Origin: Collinsella sp.
Lineage (GTDB): Bacteria; Actinomycetota; Coriobacteriia; Coriobacteriales; Coriobacteriaceae
Direction of reading: 5' to 3'
Assembly (NCBI GenBank): GCA_018382125.1
Contig: JAGZQO010000001.1
Location: 124,001-188,000 of the forward strand
Length of the DNA stretch: 64,000 nt
Shown: one piece after another, positions 1 through 8,572 of the stretch
Position numbering within the stretch: position 1 is the first letter of the stretch
Layout: each line of letters starts with the position of its first letter
Translations under genes and position numbers: made by a program
Notes under the pieces: model-generated
Told to the model about the DNA's origin: nothing
Seen by the model: only the letters and a program-made list of their open reading frames with translations
The model's database searches: none

Positions 1-463
1 CCTGTATCCCGATAACCCGCCGACCTTTGTTGTGGTCGAGTGCGCGCCTGCCGCCTGCCTGTACAAGGGTGCTGCCGCCGGCGATGGCGATCCGCGTATC
101 GTGGACGGCGACATGCCTTCCATCATGGCCGGCCTGTGCTGCGGCGAGCCCAACATCCTGGGCTGGGATATCCTGCGCAACCACACCACCGCCTTCGTGT
201 CTTGCCCCGACTGGGTCACCGCTCGCGGCATGCGTACCCTGGGCGCTCCCGAGAAGGGCGACCCGCGCGTCATCTCCGGCGAGTCCGGCGCAGTGACCAC
301 CGGCCTGGTCGAGACCATCATGCTCGATCCCGAGTACGCCGAGCTCAAGGAGCTCATCGGCCTGGACAAGACGAGCTCCGTGCTCTGCTTCTCCACCGAG
401 GGCGACACCGATCCCGACCAGTATCGCCGCATTGTTTGGGAAGGCGAATATCCCACTTGCTAA
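1..463 (+). CDS. ygeX: Diaminopropionate ammonia-lyase, C-terminal part (cut by window edge)
   Basis: The open frame enters from the left edge (frame starts at base 2) and ends at TAA 461-463, so only about 153 C-terminal residues are visible. The text (VVVECAPAACLYKGAA, then SGESGAVTTGLVE) matches the C-terminal half of the PLP fold-type II diaminopropionate ammonia-lyase family, which turns 2,3-diaminopropionate into pyruvate and ammonia. The catalytic lysine lies outside the window. Directly downstream are ygeY and ygeW, the usual partners in the purine/urate breakdown cluster of gut anaerobes. A 7-bp hairpin (471-477 with 491-497) separates it from ygeY and has no U-tract, so cotranscription is plausible. 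Family assignment is good; the exact role in the pathway is inferred from neighbours. Confidence 0.88.
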   Translation, partial: LYPDNPPTFVVVECAPAACLYKGAAAGDGDPRIVDGDMPSIMAGLCCGEPNILGWDILRNHTTAFVSCPDWVTARGMRTLGAPEKGDPRVISGESGAVTTGLVETIMLDPEYAELKELIGLDKTSSVLCFSTEGDTDPDQYRRIVWEGEYPTC

Positions 464-537
464 TCGTTGGGGCGGAGTAAATAGGTATCGCTCCGCCACC
501 TCACAGGTAGATTCCTTCGTTTGAAAGGTTATGAACA

Positions 538-1923
538 ATGGCTAAAGAACTCGATTTCGACGCTATCAAGGCTGCTGCTGAGTCCCATCGTGCTGATATG
601 ACTCGCTTCCTGCGCGCTATGATCTCCCATCCCTCTGAGTCCTGCGAGGAGGGCGAGGTTGTCGCTTGCATCAAAGCCGAGATGGAGAGCCTTGGCTATG
701 ACGAGGTCAAGGTCGACGGCCTGGGCAACGTCATGGGCTTTATGGGCGAGGGCGACAAGATTATCGCCATCGACTCCCACATCGACACCGTCGGCATCGG
801 CAACATCGAGAACTGGGACGCCGATCCCTATGAGGGCTACGAGACCGACGAGATCATCTACGGCCGCGGCGGCTCCGACCAGGAGGGTGGCATGGCTTCT
901 GCTACCTACGCTGCCAAGATGATGAAGGACATGGGCCTTATCCCCGAGGGCTACAAGATCATGGTCGTCGGTACCGTCCAGGAAGAAGACTGCGACGGCA
1001 TGTGCTGGCAGTACATCTACAACAAGGACGGCATTAAGCCCGAGTTCGTCATTTCCACCGAGCCCACCGACGGCGGCATCTATCGCGGTCACCGCGGCCG
1101 TATGGAGATCCGCGTCGACGTTCACGGCACCTCCTGCCACGGCTCCGCTCCCGACCGCGGCGACAACGCCATCTACAAGATGGCCGATATCATCGCCGAC
1201 GTCCGCGCCCTCAACAACAACGGCTGCGACGAGTCGACCGACATCAAGGGCCTCGTCAAGATGCTCGACCCCAAGTACAACCCCGAGCACTTCGAGGACG
1301 CCCGCTTCCTGGGCCGCGGCACCTGCACCGTCAGCCAGATCTTCTACACCAGCCCCAGCCGCTGCGCTGTCGCTGACTCCTGCGCCATCTCCATCGACCG
1401 TCGCATGACCGCCGGCGAGACCTGGGAGTCCTGCCTGGACGAGATCCGCAACCTGCCGGCAGCCAAGAAGTACGGCGACGACGTGAAGGTCTCCATGTAC
1501 ATGTACGACCGTCCGTCCTGGACCGGCGAGGTCTACGAGACCGAGGCTTACTTCCCCACGTGGATCAACAAGGAGACCGCTCCGCACGTCAAGGCCCTCG
1601 TCGACGCCCATAAGGCTATGTTCGGTGACGAGCGCATCGGCTGCGAGCCCAGCATGGACAAGCGCACCGGTCGTCCGCTGTGCGACAAGTGGACCTTCTC
1701 CACGAACTGCGTTTCCATCCAGGGCCGCTATGGCATCCCCTGCGTCGGCTTTGGCCCGGGTGCCGAGTCTCAGGCTCACGCTCCCAACGAGGTCACCTAC
1801 AAGGACGACCTGGTCACCGCTGCCGCCATGTATGTGGCTGCCCTGAACCTCTACGATCCGAGCCAGGCCGATGGCGATGCCACCGTGTTCCGCGCCGGTC
1901 TGACCAACAACAAGATTGACTAG
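538..1923 (+). CDS. ygeY: YgeY family M20 metallohydrolase (selenium-metabolism-linked)
   Basis: A 461-residue M20-family amidohydrolase/peptidase. Metal-ligand motifs are visible: DSHIDTV (His81, Asp83), GRGGSDQEGG (Asp114 as bridging ligand) and the EEDCDG glutamate pair. The dimerisation-domain motif CHGSAPDRGDNA follows. M20 enzymes hydrolyse amide bonds with two Zn ions; YgeY acts in the purine/urate cluster on an intermediate that is not firmly defined. The start ATG at 538 follows a GAAAGG ribosome site at 522-527. It lies between ygeX and ygeW, and the order ygeX-ygeY-ygeW supports the assignment. A 10-bp GC-rich hairpin follows the stop (1946-1970). Confidence 0.92.
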   Translation: MAKELDFDAIKAAAESHRADMTRFLRAMISHPSESCEEGEVVACIKAEMESLGYDEVKVDGLGNVMGFMGEGDKIIAIDSHIDTVGIGNIENWDADPYEGYETDEIIYGRGGSDQEGGMASATYAAKMMKDMGLIPEGYKIMVVGTVQEEDCDGMCWQYIYNKDGIKPEFVISTEPTDGGIYRGHRGRMEIRVDVHGTSCHGSAPDRGDNAIYKMADIIADVRALNNNGCDESTDIKGLVKMLDPKYNPEHFEDARFLGRGTCTVSQIFYTSPSRCAVADSCAISIDRRMTAGETWESCLDEIRNLPAAKKYGDDVKVSMYMYDRPSWTGEVYETEAYFPTWINKETAPHVKALVDAHKAMFGDERIGCEPSMDKRTGRPLCDKWTFSTNCVSIQGRYGIPCVGFGPGAESQAHAPNEVTYKDDLVTAAAMYVAALNLYDPSQADGDATVFRAGLTNNKID

Positions 1924-1945
1924 TCCCATTCCTCGATCTTGTTGA

Positions 1946-1970
1946 GCCGGGGGCAGTTTATGCCCCCGGC
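1946..1970 (+). promoter_or_regulatory. Intercistronic hairpin between ygeY and ygeW
   Basis: Perfect 10-bp inverted repeat (1946-1955 with 1961-1970) around a 5-nt loop, in the 200-bp gap after ygeY. No T-run follows, so it is more likely a pause, processing or mRNA-stability element than a strong terminator. This is inference from structure only. Confidence 0.5.
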
Positions 1971-2124
1971 GCCTCCTGTTGACTTGGGGCCCGCGGTCGT
2001 TATCTCCCATGCTTCCTCGACGGTGGCGGGTCCTCGTCATAGCGCTCTGCATGTTCTAGCCACACGCGCATGCCGGAGCGCATCTACTCATTGCGATCGT
2101 TTCACCTTTAGAAAGGACATTTAC

Positions 2125-3327
2125 ATGGACGCCAAGTTTACCGAGCTCGTCGAGCAGCTGAACGGCCTCGATTTTAAGGGTATGTACGGCAGCGACTTCC
2201 TGCACACCTGGGATAAGACCACCGATGAGCTCAAGGCGCTCTACATCGTCGCCGACGCTCTGCGCGAGCTGCGCGAGAACAACGTTTCGTCCAAGATTTT
2301 CGATTCGGGCCTGGCCGTCTCGCTGTTCCGCGACAACTCCACCCGTACGCGTTTCTCCTTCTCTAAGGCCGCCAACCTGCTCGGCCTTGAGCTGCAGGAC
2401 CTGGACGAGAAGAAGTCCCAGATCGCTCACGGCGAGACCGTCCGCGAGACCGCTACGATGATCTCCTTCATGGCCGACGTCATCGGCATCCGCGACGACA
2501 TGTACATCGGCAAGGGCGACGCCTACATGGCCGAGGTCTCCGAGTCCGTCCAGCAGGCTTACGAGGACGGCGTTCTGGATCACCGTCCCACGCTCATCTC
2601 CCTGCAGTCCGACTCCGATCACCCCACGCAGTCCTCTGCCGACATGCTCTACCTCATCAACGAGTTTGGCGGCCTCGAGAACCTTAAGGGCAAGAAGGTT
2701 GCCGTCACCTGGGCCTATTCGCCCTCTTACGGCAAGCCGCTTTCCTGCCCGCAGTCGCTGATCAGCCTGCTGCCCCGCTTTGGCATGGACGTCACCCTGG
2801 CTCACCCCGAGGGCTACGACCTCATGCCCGAGGTCGTCGAGCGCGCCCGCGGCTATGCCGCCGAGTCCGGCACCACCTTTAAGCAGGTCAACACCATGGC
2901 CGAGGCCTTCGAGGGCGCCGACATCGTGATCCCCAAGAGCTGGGCTCCGTTTGCCGCCATGGAGAAGCGTACCAACCTGTACGCCGAGGGCGACGACGCC
3001 GGCATCGCTGCGCTCGAGAAGGAGCTGCTCGCTCAGAACGCTACGCATCAGGACTGGTGCTCCACGACCGAGCTCATGGAGAAGACCGCCAACGGCCAGG
3101 ACACCATCTTTATGCATCCGCTGCCCGCCGACATCTCCGGTGTCTCCTGCGAGCACGGCGAGGTCAACGCCGACGTCTTCGACATGCACCGCGTGGGCAT
3201 GTACAAGGAGGCCAGCTACAAGCCGTACGCCATCGCTGCCATGATGTTCCTGCAGAAGGTTGCCGATCCCGCCGCTACCCTCAAGGCCCTCGACGAGCGC
3301 AACACCGCCCGTTGGTTCCAGGCCTAA
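2125..3327 (+). CDS. ygeW: Knotted carbamoyltransferase YgeW
   Basis: A 400-residue member of the aspartate/ornithine carbamoyltransferase superfamily. The carbamoyl-phosphate-binding motif appears as SLFRDNSTRTRFSF near residue 70, and HPLPADISGVSC near the C-terminus matches the HCLP-type motif. The frame is open upstream to 1939, but the ATG at 2125 is preferred because a GAAAGGA site lies at 2111-2117 and the family N-terminus starts here. YgeW-type enzymes belong to the purine/urate degradation cluster and probably handle a carbamoylated diaminopropionate-like or oxamate-type compound; the substrate is not proven. Neighbours are ygeX and ygeY upstream and a mocA-like gene after a terminator. 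Confidence 0.92.
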   Translation: MDAKFTELVEQLNGLDFKGMYGSDFLHTWDKTTDELKALYIVADALRELRENNVSSKIFDSGLAVSLFRDNSTRTRFSFSKAANLLGLELQDLDEKKSQIAHGETVRETATMISFMADVIGIRDDMYIGKGDAYMAEVSESVQQAYEDGVLDHRPTLISLQSDSDHPTQSSADMLYLINEFGGLENLKGKKVAVTWAYSPSYGKPLSCPQSLISLLPRFGMDVTLAHPEGYDLMPEVVERARGYAAESGTTFKQVNTMAEAFEGADIVIPKSWAPFAAMEKRTNLYAEGDDAGIAALEKELLAQNATHQDWCSTTELMEKTANGQDTIFMHPLPADISGVSCEHGEVNADVFDMHRVGMYKEASYKPYAIAAMMFLQKVADPAATLKALDERNTARWFQA

Positions 3328-3350
3328 AGCTGGGTTGAGGTAAGTCATGT

Positions 3351-3380
3351 AAAGGGGGCGCTCTGCCAACCGGCGGGGTG
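3351..3380 (+). terminator. Rho-independent terminator after ygeW
   Basis: A GC-rich stem flanked by A-run and T-run (AAAGGGG near 3351 pairing with CCCCTTTTT near 3371-3379), 24 bases after the ygeW stop. It suggests that the ygeX-ygeY-ygeW unit ends here and that the mocA-like gene has its own promoter. Confidence 0.65.
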
Positions 3381-3476
3381 CCCCTTTTTGCATCGCGGGC
3401 GTGCGGGATAAGCGCTTTCGATGTGGATGCCCGCGGCGCGAGTTATGGGTACGATGGTTTCAGGGGAGGTATCACC

Positions 3477-4091
3477 ATGAAACTTGGATGCGTCATTATG
3501 GCTTCGGGCGAGGGCAAGCGGTTTGGCTCCAACAAGATGCTTGCCGATATCTATGGCAAGCCGCTGATTGCCTGGACTATCGATTCGGTTCCCCGGGGCT
3601 TTGACGTCGTGGTTTCGACGCGTTGGCCCGAGGTCGCCCAGATTTGCGAGGACAAGCATTGCCCGTGTGTGCTGCACGATGGCGAGCTGCGCAGCGAAAG
3701 CGTCCGTGCGGGCCTTTCGTGGGGAGTCGAACGCAACTGGAAAGGTTGCCTCTATTTGCCGGGCGACCAGCCGCTCGTGAGTTCGGATTCTTTTGAGGCT
3801 ATGGTTCGTACATTTGACGAGCGTGGCCGCAAGCATCCGGTGCGTCTTGCGTGCAACGGTGAGCCTTCGAGTCCGGTGCTCTTTCCGGCGGAATTGTTCG
3901 ATGCGCTCATACGTCTTGAGGGCAAGGACGGCGGCGGTTCGATCCTCAAGGACCGTACCGATGTGGTGCTGGTCGAGGCGCGTGCCTACGAGCTGTGGGA
4001 CGTCGATACCGCCAAGGGGCAGCAACGCATAACGGAGCATATCGCCGCCTGCTCGTATTTTGATCGCGTGGCCAACTGTATTAATCAATAA
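3477..4091 (+). CDS. mocA: MocA-like nucleotidyltransferase (molybdenum cofactor cytidylyltransferase type)
   Basis: A 204-residue protein with the NTP-transferase fold: N-terminal VIMASGEGKRFGSNKML (nucleotide-binding loop), LYLPGDQPLVSS (metal-binding GDxP/Q motif) and a C-terminal DIPTP-like LWDVDTAKG. It matches the MocA/YgfJ family, which converts molybdopterin cofactor to its cytosine dinucleotide form for xanthine-dehydrogenase-type hydroxylases. An open frame extends upstream to 3378, but AGGGGAGG at 3461-3468 places the start at ATG 3477. The stop is 8 bases before the hydantoinase gene, so the two are probably one operon. Context with YqeB, YqeC and an XdhC-like protein supports cofactor maturation. 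Confidence 0.82.
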   Translation: MKLGCVIMASGEGKRFGSNKMLADIYGKPLIAWTIDSVPRGFDVVVSTRWPEVAQICEDKHCPCVLHDGELRSESVRAGLSWGVERNWKGCLYLPGDQPLVSSDSFEAMVRTFDERGRKHPVRLACNGEPSSPVLFPAELFDALIRLEGKDGGGSILKDRTDVVLVEARAYELWDVDTAKGQQRITEHIAACSYFDRVANCINQ

Positions 4092-4099
4092 GGAGCAAC

Positions 4100-5467
4100 A
4101 TGATCATCATCAAAAACGGCGCGCTCGTGACGCCCCAGGGGCTTCGCCGCGCCGATCTTGCCATGGAGGGCGACAAGATTGTGCGGATTGCCGCGGCGAT
4201 TGAGCCGGGTGAGGACGATACCGTCCAGGACGCCACGGACTGTTGGGTGTTCCCGGGCTTTATCGATGGGCACACGCACATGCAGTGCTGGACCGGCATG
4301 GACTGGACGGCCGATAGCTTTGAGACCGGCACGCGTGCGGCTGCCTGCGGCGGTACGACGACCATCGTGGACTACGCGACGGCTGATCGCGGCGTGACCA
4401 TGCCCGATGCCTTGGCCGAGTGGCATCGCCGTGCCGACGGAACCTGCACGGCCAACTACGCCTTTCATATGGCACTCGCCGAGTGGAATGAACGCAACCG
4501 CGCCGATCTTTCGGCTATGCGCGAGGCGGGCGTATCGTCGTTTAAGACCTACTTTGCCTACGATCATTTGCGCCTGGACGATGCCGAGACGCTCGAGGTG
4601 CTCGAGGAGCTCAAGCGTATTGGCGGCATACTGTGCGTGCATTGCGAGAACGGTACGCTGGTGAATGAGCTGCAGAAGCGCGTGTACGAGCAGGGGATTC
4701 ATGGGCCCGAGGGGCATGCGCTCAGCCGCCCGGACGTGTGTGAGGCCGAAGCCGTGAGCCGCCTGCTGTATCTGGCGCACCTGGCCGGCGACGCCCCAGT
4801 CAACGTGGTGCACCTTTCGACCAAGTTGGGGCTCGAGGCCATTCGTGCGGCCAAGGCGCGCGGGCAGAAGAATATCTATGTCGAGACCTGCCCTCAGTAT
4901 CTGATGCTCGACGACACCTGCTATCTGGAGCAGGGCGAGGACGGCTTTGCGGGCGCCAAGTACGTGATGAGCCCGCCGCTGCGCCATGCCGGCGACCGTG
5001 CCGCGCTGCGCGAGGCGCTTGTGGCCGGCGAGATCGATACCATCGCCACCGACCACTGCAGCTTTAACCTGCACGGGCAAAAGGACCGCGGGCGCGACGA
5101 CTTCCGCGCGATTCCCAACGGCGGGCCCGGTGTGGAGCATCGTCCCGTCGCGATCGCTACGAGCTTTGAGGGGCAGCTGGGCCCCGAGGATCTGTGCCGT
5201 CTGATGAGCGAGAACCCGGCGCGCGTCTTTGGCATGTATCCGCGCAAGGGTTGTCTTGCCGAAGGTGCCGATGCCGATGTGTGCGTGTGGGATCCGAGCG
5301 CGCGTTGGACCATCAGTGCCGCAACGCAGCATCAGGCTGTGGACTACACGCCGCTCGAGGGCTTTGAGGCGCACGGCCGCGCCAAGGCCGTCTACGTCAA
5401 CGGCGTGCTGGCAGCGCGCGACGGCGAGCCCACCGGAGCCCAGCCCGGCCGCTACGTCCCCCGCTAG
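4100..5467 (+). CDS. Dihydropyrimidinase/hydantoinase family amidohydrolase (YgeZ-like)
   Basis: A 455-residue cyclic amidohydrolase. Metal ligands are visible: FIDGHTHMQ (His58, His60), the lysine of SSFKTYFAY (Lys149), normally carboxylated and bridging two Zn ions, and ATDHCSF with the catalytic Asp. The C-terminus GRYVPR is typical of D-hydantoinases. It opens hydantoin or dihydropyrimidine rings; in this cluster the most likely substrate is a purine-derived ring such as allantoin or a hydantoin. It corresponds to YgeZ of Escherichia coli by context. The start ATG at 4100 follows AAGGAG at 4090-4095, and the gene follows the mocA-like gene by 8 bases. Confidence 0.87.
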   Translation: MIIIKNGALVTPQGLRRADLAMEGDKIVRIAAAIEPGEDDTVQDATDCWVFPGFIDGHTHMQCWTGMDWTADSFETGTRAAACGGTTTIVDYATADRGVTMPDALAEWHRRADGTCTANYAFHMALAEWNERNRADLSAMREAGVSSFKTYFAYDHLRLDDAETLEVLEELKRIGGILCVHCENGTLVNELQKRVYEQGIHGPEGHALSRPDVCEAEAVSRLLYLAHLAGDAPVNVVHLSTKLGLEAIRAAKARGQKNIYVETCPQYLMLDDTCYLEQGEDGFAGAKYVMSPPLRHAGDRAALREALVAGEIDTIATDHCSFNLHGQKDRGRDDFRAIPNGGPGVEHRPVAIATSFEGQLGPEDLCRLMSENPARVFGMYPRKGCLAEGADADVCVWDPSARWTISAATQHQAVDYTPLEGFEAHGRAKAVYVNGVLAARDGEPTGAQPGRYVPR

Positions 5468-5487
5468 CAGCAAAGATGCCGTGTCCC

Positions 5488-5566
5488 CTCCTCAGTTGCG
5501 GTGAAATACGGACTGTTTGCGGCCGTCGGGCGGCCAAACAGTCCGTATTTCACCGCAACTGAGGAG
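5488..5566. repeat. Long palindrome, family A copy 1
   Basis: Perfect 32-bp inverted repeat (5488-5519 with 5535-5566) and a 15-nt loop, between the convergent hydantoinase and yqeC genes. The core TTGCGGTGAAATACGGACTG recurs at 8279-8345 and 57540-57606. There is no U-tract, so it may be a bidirectional 3'-end structure or a REP/MITE-like element rather than a classic terminator. Confidence 0.85.
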
Positions 5567-5576
5567 ATGGGGCCGG

Positions 5577-6311
5577 CTACTTGAGGCTGCTGGCGACGAC
5601 GGGGTGGTCGAGAGCTGCCTCGAAGCGGTCGGCCATCGTGGGGTCGCTGAGCGTGTCGACTTGGTTGAGCATGATGCGGGCATTGTTGAGGTTCAGCATC
5701 CGCAGCTCGGCATTGAGCACCTGGGCGACGCGCTCTGGGGTGGCAGTGTCGGTGAGCTCGCAGCCGCAACGCTCGCAAAAGAGCTCGGGGCGGTGGACAA
5801 CCTCGGCGACGGGTTTGCCCAGTCCCGAGGCGCCGACGACCCAGACAACGTTTGCCGTGGCGGCGGGAATTACCGGCTCCCAGGCGGCATGCGCCTTGAG
5901 CGGGAGTCGCTTGCTACCGTCTGCCTCGGCCAACACATAGTCAAAGCGCTGTGCCAGCTCGCCGAGTGGCTCGGCGGGGGCGGAGAGCTTGCCTGTCTCC
6001 GGGTCCAAGATGCCTGCCTGGCAGATGCCTCCGCGTGCAAGCCCCGCGCAGGCCTCGCAGGTGCAGCCTGGGGCGTGTGGGGCACCTGGCTTCCAAGGCG
6101 CGGCGTCCAGGCGACGATTCGACCCGTCCCATGGCACGCCGGCAACGGGAAGCATATGCGTGGTGGTGCAGAGGAGCACGCGGCCGCCAGCGCGCATGAG
6201 CTCAAGACCCAGCGTTTTGAGCAACGTCGACTTGCCGCCGCTGCCGATAATCGCGGTAATGCCCGGCTCGATCCTGAGCGCCGAGGCAAGATTGCCGCTA
6301 ACCGTTTCCAT
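5577..6311 (-). CDS. yqeC: Selenium-dependent hydroxylase accessory protein YqeC
   Basis: A 244-residue protein with a P-loop near its N-terminus (ITAIIGSGGKSTLLKTL) followed by VLLCTTTHM and VLAEADGSKRLPLKAH, which are hallmarks of the YqeC family. Members accompany selenium-dependent molybdenum hydroxylases and are thought to act in cofactor maturation; the biochemistry is not settled. A CxCxxC-like segment (CTCEACAG) in the middle may bind metal. It is transcribed away from yqeB, sharing a 102-bp divergent promoter region, and converges with the hydantoinase gene across the family A palindrome. Confidence 0.9.
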   Translation of the reverse strand: METVSGNLASALRIEPGITAIIGSGGKSTLLKTLGLELMRAGGRVLLCTTTHMLPVAGVPWDGSNRRLDAAPWKPGAPHAPGCTCEACAGLARGGICQAGILDPETGKLSAPAEPLGELAQRFDYVLAEADGSKRLPLKAHAAWEPVIPAATANVVWVVGASGLGKPVAEVVHRPELFCERCGCELTDTATPERVAQVLNAELRMLNLNNARIMLNQVDTLSDPTMADRFEAALDHPVVASSLK

Positions 6312-6413
6312 CTGTTCACCGCCGTATAATACTGTGATAATAAATAATCATCAGAGTAGCGGTCGAACCGCTTTTGCTCTGCTCAAACCGTAGCACAGGG
6401 AGGTGCCCCGGGA
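6312..6413. promoter_or_regulatory. Divergent yqeC/yqeB promoter region
   Basis: Contains an exact TATAAT at 6326-6331 in an AT-rich stretch, and a short hairpin with four T residues at about 6358-6376. A ribosome site GGGAGG (6400-6405) precedes the yqeB ATG. No clear -35 element can be assigned with confidence on either strand. Confidence 0.45.
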
Positions 6414-7208
6414 ATGCTCGTTTATGTTCGCGGCGCCGGCGATATCGCCACGGGTGTCGCCGCTCGCTTGGTGCGCGCCGGCGTGTCGGTCGTTATGGCC
6501 GATATCGCGGTTCCCACGTGCATCCGCCGCACAATCAGTTTTTGCGAGGCTATTCGCCTGGGCGAGGTCCAGGTCGAGGGCATTCGCGCTCGCTTGGCGC
6601 AGACGCCGGCAGAGGCGCTCGAGATTACCCAAGCGGGGGATGTTGCCGTCGTGGTGGACCCTCAGGCCAAGATGCTCGATGAGCTGAAACCCGCGGCTGT
6701 GGTCGACGCGATTTTGGCCAAGCGCAACCTGGGCACCACGCGCGACATGGCGCCTGCCGTCATCGCCGTGGGGCCGGGCTTTACCGCGCCGGTCGATTGC
6801 GACGCCGTGGTCGAGACCATGCGCGGTCATTTCCTCGGCCGTGTCATTACCCAGGGCTCACCCCAGCCCAACACGGGCGTGCCGGGCATGATCGGCGGAT
6901 ACGGCAAGGAACGTGTTATCCACAGTCCCGCTGCTGGCGTGTTTAGGTCCGACCATGCGATCGGCGACATCGTGAGCGCCGGAGACGTGATTGGCTACGC
7001 GGACGATACGCCCATGTGCACGCAGATCGATGGCTGCCTGCGCGGGCTTTTGGCGAACGGCGTGCAGGTGACTGAGGGCTTTAAATGCGCCGATGTCGAT
7101 CCGCGTGGCGATGCCAGCTATATCAACTACATTTCGGACAAGGCGACGTCGGTCGGCGGCGGCGTGCTCGAGGCACTCGCTATGCTCACCGATATCTTTA
7201 GAGGATAG
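6414..7208 (+). CDS. yqeB: Selenium-dependent molybdenum cofactor biosynthesis protein YqeB (EF2563 family)
   Basis: A 264-residue protein starting MLVYVRGAGDIATGVAARL, a Rossmann-like GxGxxxxG loop typical of the EF2563/YqeB family. Further signatures are AVGPGFTAPVDCDAVVET and RGHFLGRVITQG. Members co-occur with selenium-dependent molybdenum hydroxylases and are needed for a labile selenium cofactor; the exact reaction is unknown. The gene is 9 bases ahead of the xdhC-like gene and divergent from yqeC, so the three form one accessory module. Confidence 0.9.
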   Translation: MLVYVRGAGDIATGVAARLVRAGVSVVMADIAVPTCIRRTISFCEAIRLGEVQVEGIRARLAQTPAEALEITQAGDVAVVVDPQAKMLDELKPAAVVDAILAKRNLGTTRDMAPAVIAVGPGFTAPVDCDAVVETMRGHFLGRVITQGSPQPNTGVPGMIGGYGKERVIHSPAAGVFRSDHAIGDIVSAGDVIGYADDTPMCTQIDGCLRGLLANGVQVTEGFKCADVDPRGDASYINYISDKATSVGGGVLEALAMLTDIFRG

Positions 7209-7217
7209 AAGGCGGCA

Positions 7218-8261
7218 ATGGAAAAGCTCGATGTTGTGAATGCGGCGCTTGTCGCCCTGCGTGCTGGCGAGACGTGCGAGCTCGTGGTCGTAGCCGGCAC
7301 GGCGGGGTCGTCGCCGCGCGGCGTGGGCGCCTGGATGGCCGTCTTTGCCGACGGTAGCCAGGCGGGCACCATCGGCGGCGGCAAGATCGAGCTCTTTGCG
7401 CTGGACGAGGCGCGAGAGCTGCTGGCCGCGGGGCAATCGCGTCTGGTCCGCTACACCATGGGCGGCGAGAACTCCGATACCGGCATGATCTGCGGCGGAG
7501 CCATCTGCCTGTGCTACCTACATCTGGATGCGACCCAGGCACCGTTGTTCCAGGAAATTGCCGACGTCTTGGTCTATCGGCGCATCGGCGACTTCGTCAT
7601 CGACTTTGAACCGTTTATCGCGAGCGCGCTCGAGGGCGATGTGGCCGAGTACCATGGCGAGGCATCGCGCCATACCATTGCGGGCTGCCCCGGGCTTTCA
7701 CTGGTGGAGGAGGGGAGTAACGTCACCTACACTAACGCCGCCTCCGAGATTCCCGCGGCGCACGTCGAGACGCTCTGCCCCGAGGGCCTGACCTACATCT
7801 TTGGCTGCGGACACGTGGGCGCCGCGACGGCGCGCGTGCTCACGGCGGCGGGCTTTGCCGTCGTGGCCTGCGATGACCGCCCCGGCACGTTGACGCCCGA
7901 ATGGGTGCCCGGTGTCTACGATCGTCGCCTGGTCGATTACAAGAACCTGAGCGAGCTGTGTCCCATCGGTCCGCGCGACTTGGTGGTCGTCGCCACGGCG
8001 GGTCACAAGTCCGATATCGACGTGGTGATTCAGGCCATGCGTGCCAAGCCTGCCTACCTGGGCTGTCTGGGTTCGCGCCGCAAGACGGCCTTTGTGCGCG
8101 CCCGCCTGGAGCAGGAAGGCTTTACGCAGGACCAGATCGACGAGCTGCACCTTCCGATCGGCGTTGCCATCGAGGCCGAGGACCCCGAGGAGATCGCCAT
8201 CTCCATCGCCGCCGAGATGATCCACCTGCGCCGCACCAAACTCGTCCCCCGCAAGCGCTAA
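7218..8261 (+). CDS. XdhC/CoxI family molybdenum hydroxylase maturation factor
   Basis: A 347-residue two-domain protein. The N-terminal XdhC/CoxI domain (residues about 10-85) has GSSPRGVGAWMAV and GTIGGGKIE. The C-terminal Rossmann-like domain has YIFGCGHVGAATARVL and VVVATAGHKSD, with YLGCLGSRRK near residue 275. XdhC-type proteins bind molybdopterin, promote its sulfuration and insert it into xanthine dehydrogenase. No hydroxylase subunit gene is in the window; it presumably lies to the left. Translation is likely coupled to yqeB. Confidence 0.87.
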   Translation: MEKLDVVNAALVALRAGETCELVVVAGTAGSSPRGVGAWMAVFADGSQAGTIGGGKIELFALDEARELLAAGQSRLVRYTMGGENSDTGMICGGAICLCYLHLDATQAPLFQEIADVLVYRRIGDFVIDFEPFIASALEGDVAEYHGEASRHTIAGCPGLSLVEEGSNVTYTNAASEIPAAHVETLCPEGLTYIFGCGHVGAATARVLTAAGFAVVACDDRPGTLTPEWVPGVYDRRLVDYKNLSELCPIGPRDLVVVATAGHKSDIDVVIQAMRAKPAYLGCLGSRRKTAFVRARLEQEGFTQDQIDELHLPIGVAIEAEDPEEIAISIAAEMIHLRRTKLVPRKR

Positions 8262-8278
8262 TCGCATCCCCACCAATA

Positions 8279-8345
8279 AGTTGCGGTGAAATACGGACTG
8301 TTTAAGCCTGTTAGGCCGCCAAACAGTCCCTATTTCACCGCAACT
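8279..8345. repeat. Long palindrome, family A copy 2
   Basis: 25-bp arms (8279-8303 with 8321-8345) with one mismatch, loop 17 nt. It sits 18 bases after the xdhC-like stop and before the rplE promoter region, at the point where gene content switches from purine metabolism to ribosomal proteins. Same sequence family as 5488-5566 and 57540-57606. Confidence 0.85.
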
Positions 8346-8401
8346 GCTTTTTGGGATCCATTTGTGCGGGGGAGTTGTGGAGTTGTGCAGGCAGACGAGG
8401 T

Positions 8402-8572
8402 TTTTCTGGAAATACGCTCCCGATGCGCGTATAGTACCGATTGTTTTGTCGGCTCCTGCTGCGTCGAGTCCAAACCGCAAAATGCCATGAGCGGCGCGGA
8501 TGCAGCCAGGAGGCACGAGGACAACCCATCGTGGCCACGCCCCGTGCTTAAAACCCCAAGAAGGAGTGAACA
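8402..8572 (+). promoter_or_regulatory. Candidate promoter and structured 5' leader of the rplE operon
   Basis: TATAGT at 8430-8435 could serve as a -10 element; the -35 match is weak. Downstream, a stem pairs 8453-8462 with 8502-8512 (10 bp, one bulge) around a loop of about 40 nt, inside a leader of about 130 nt. This resembles a ribosomal-protein autoregulatory leader, but no known Rfam class is recognised by eye. The rplE ribosome site AGAAGGAG lies at 8559-8566. Confidence 0.4.

Noticed and set aside
529..2052. 507-residue minus-strand frame opposite ygeY
   Set aside because: Antisense shadow of the conserved M20 gene.
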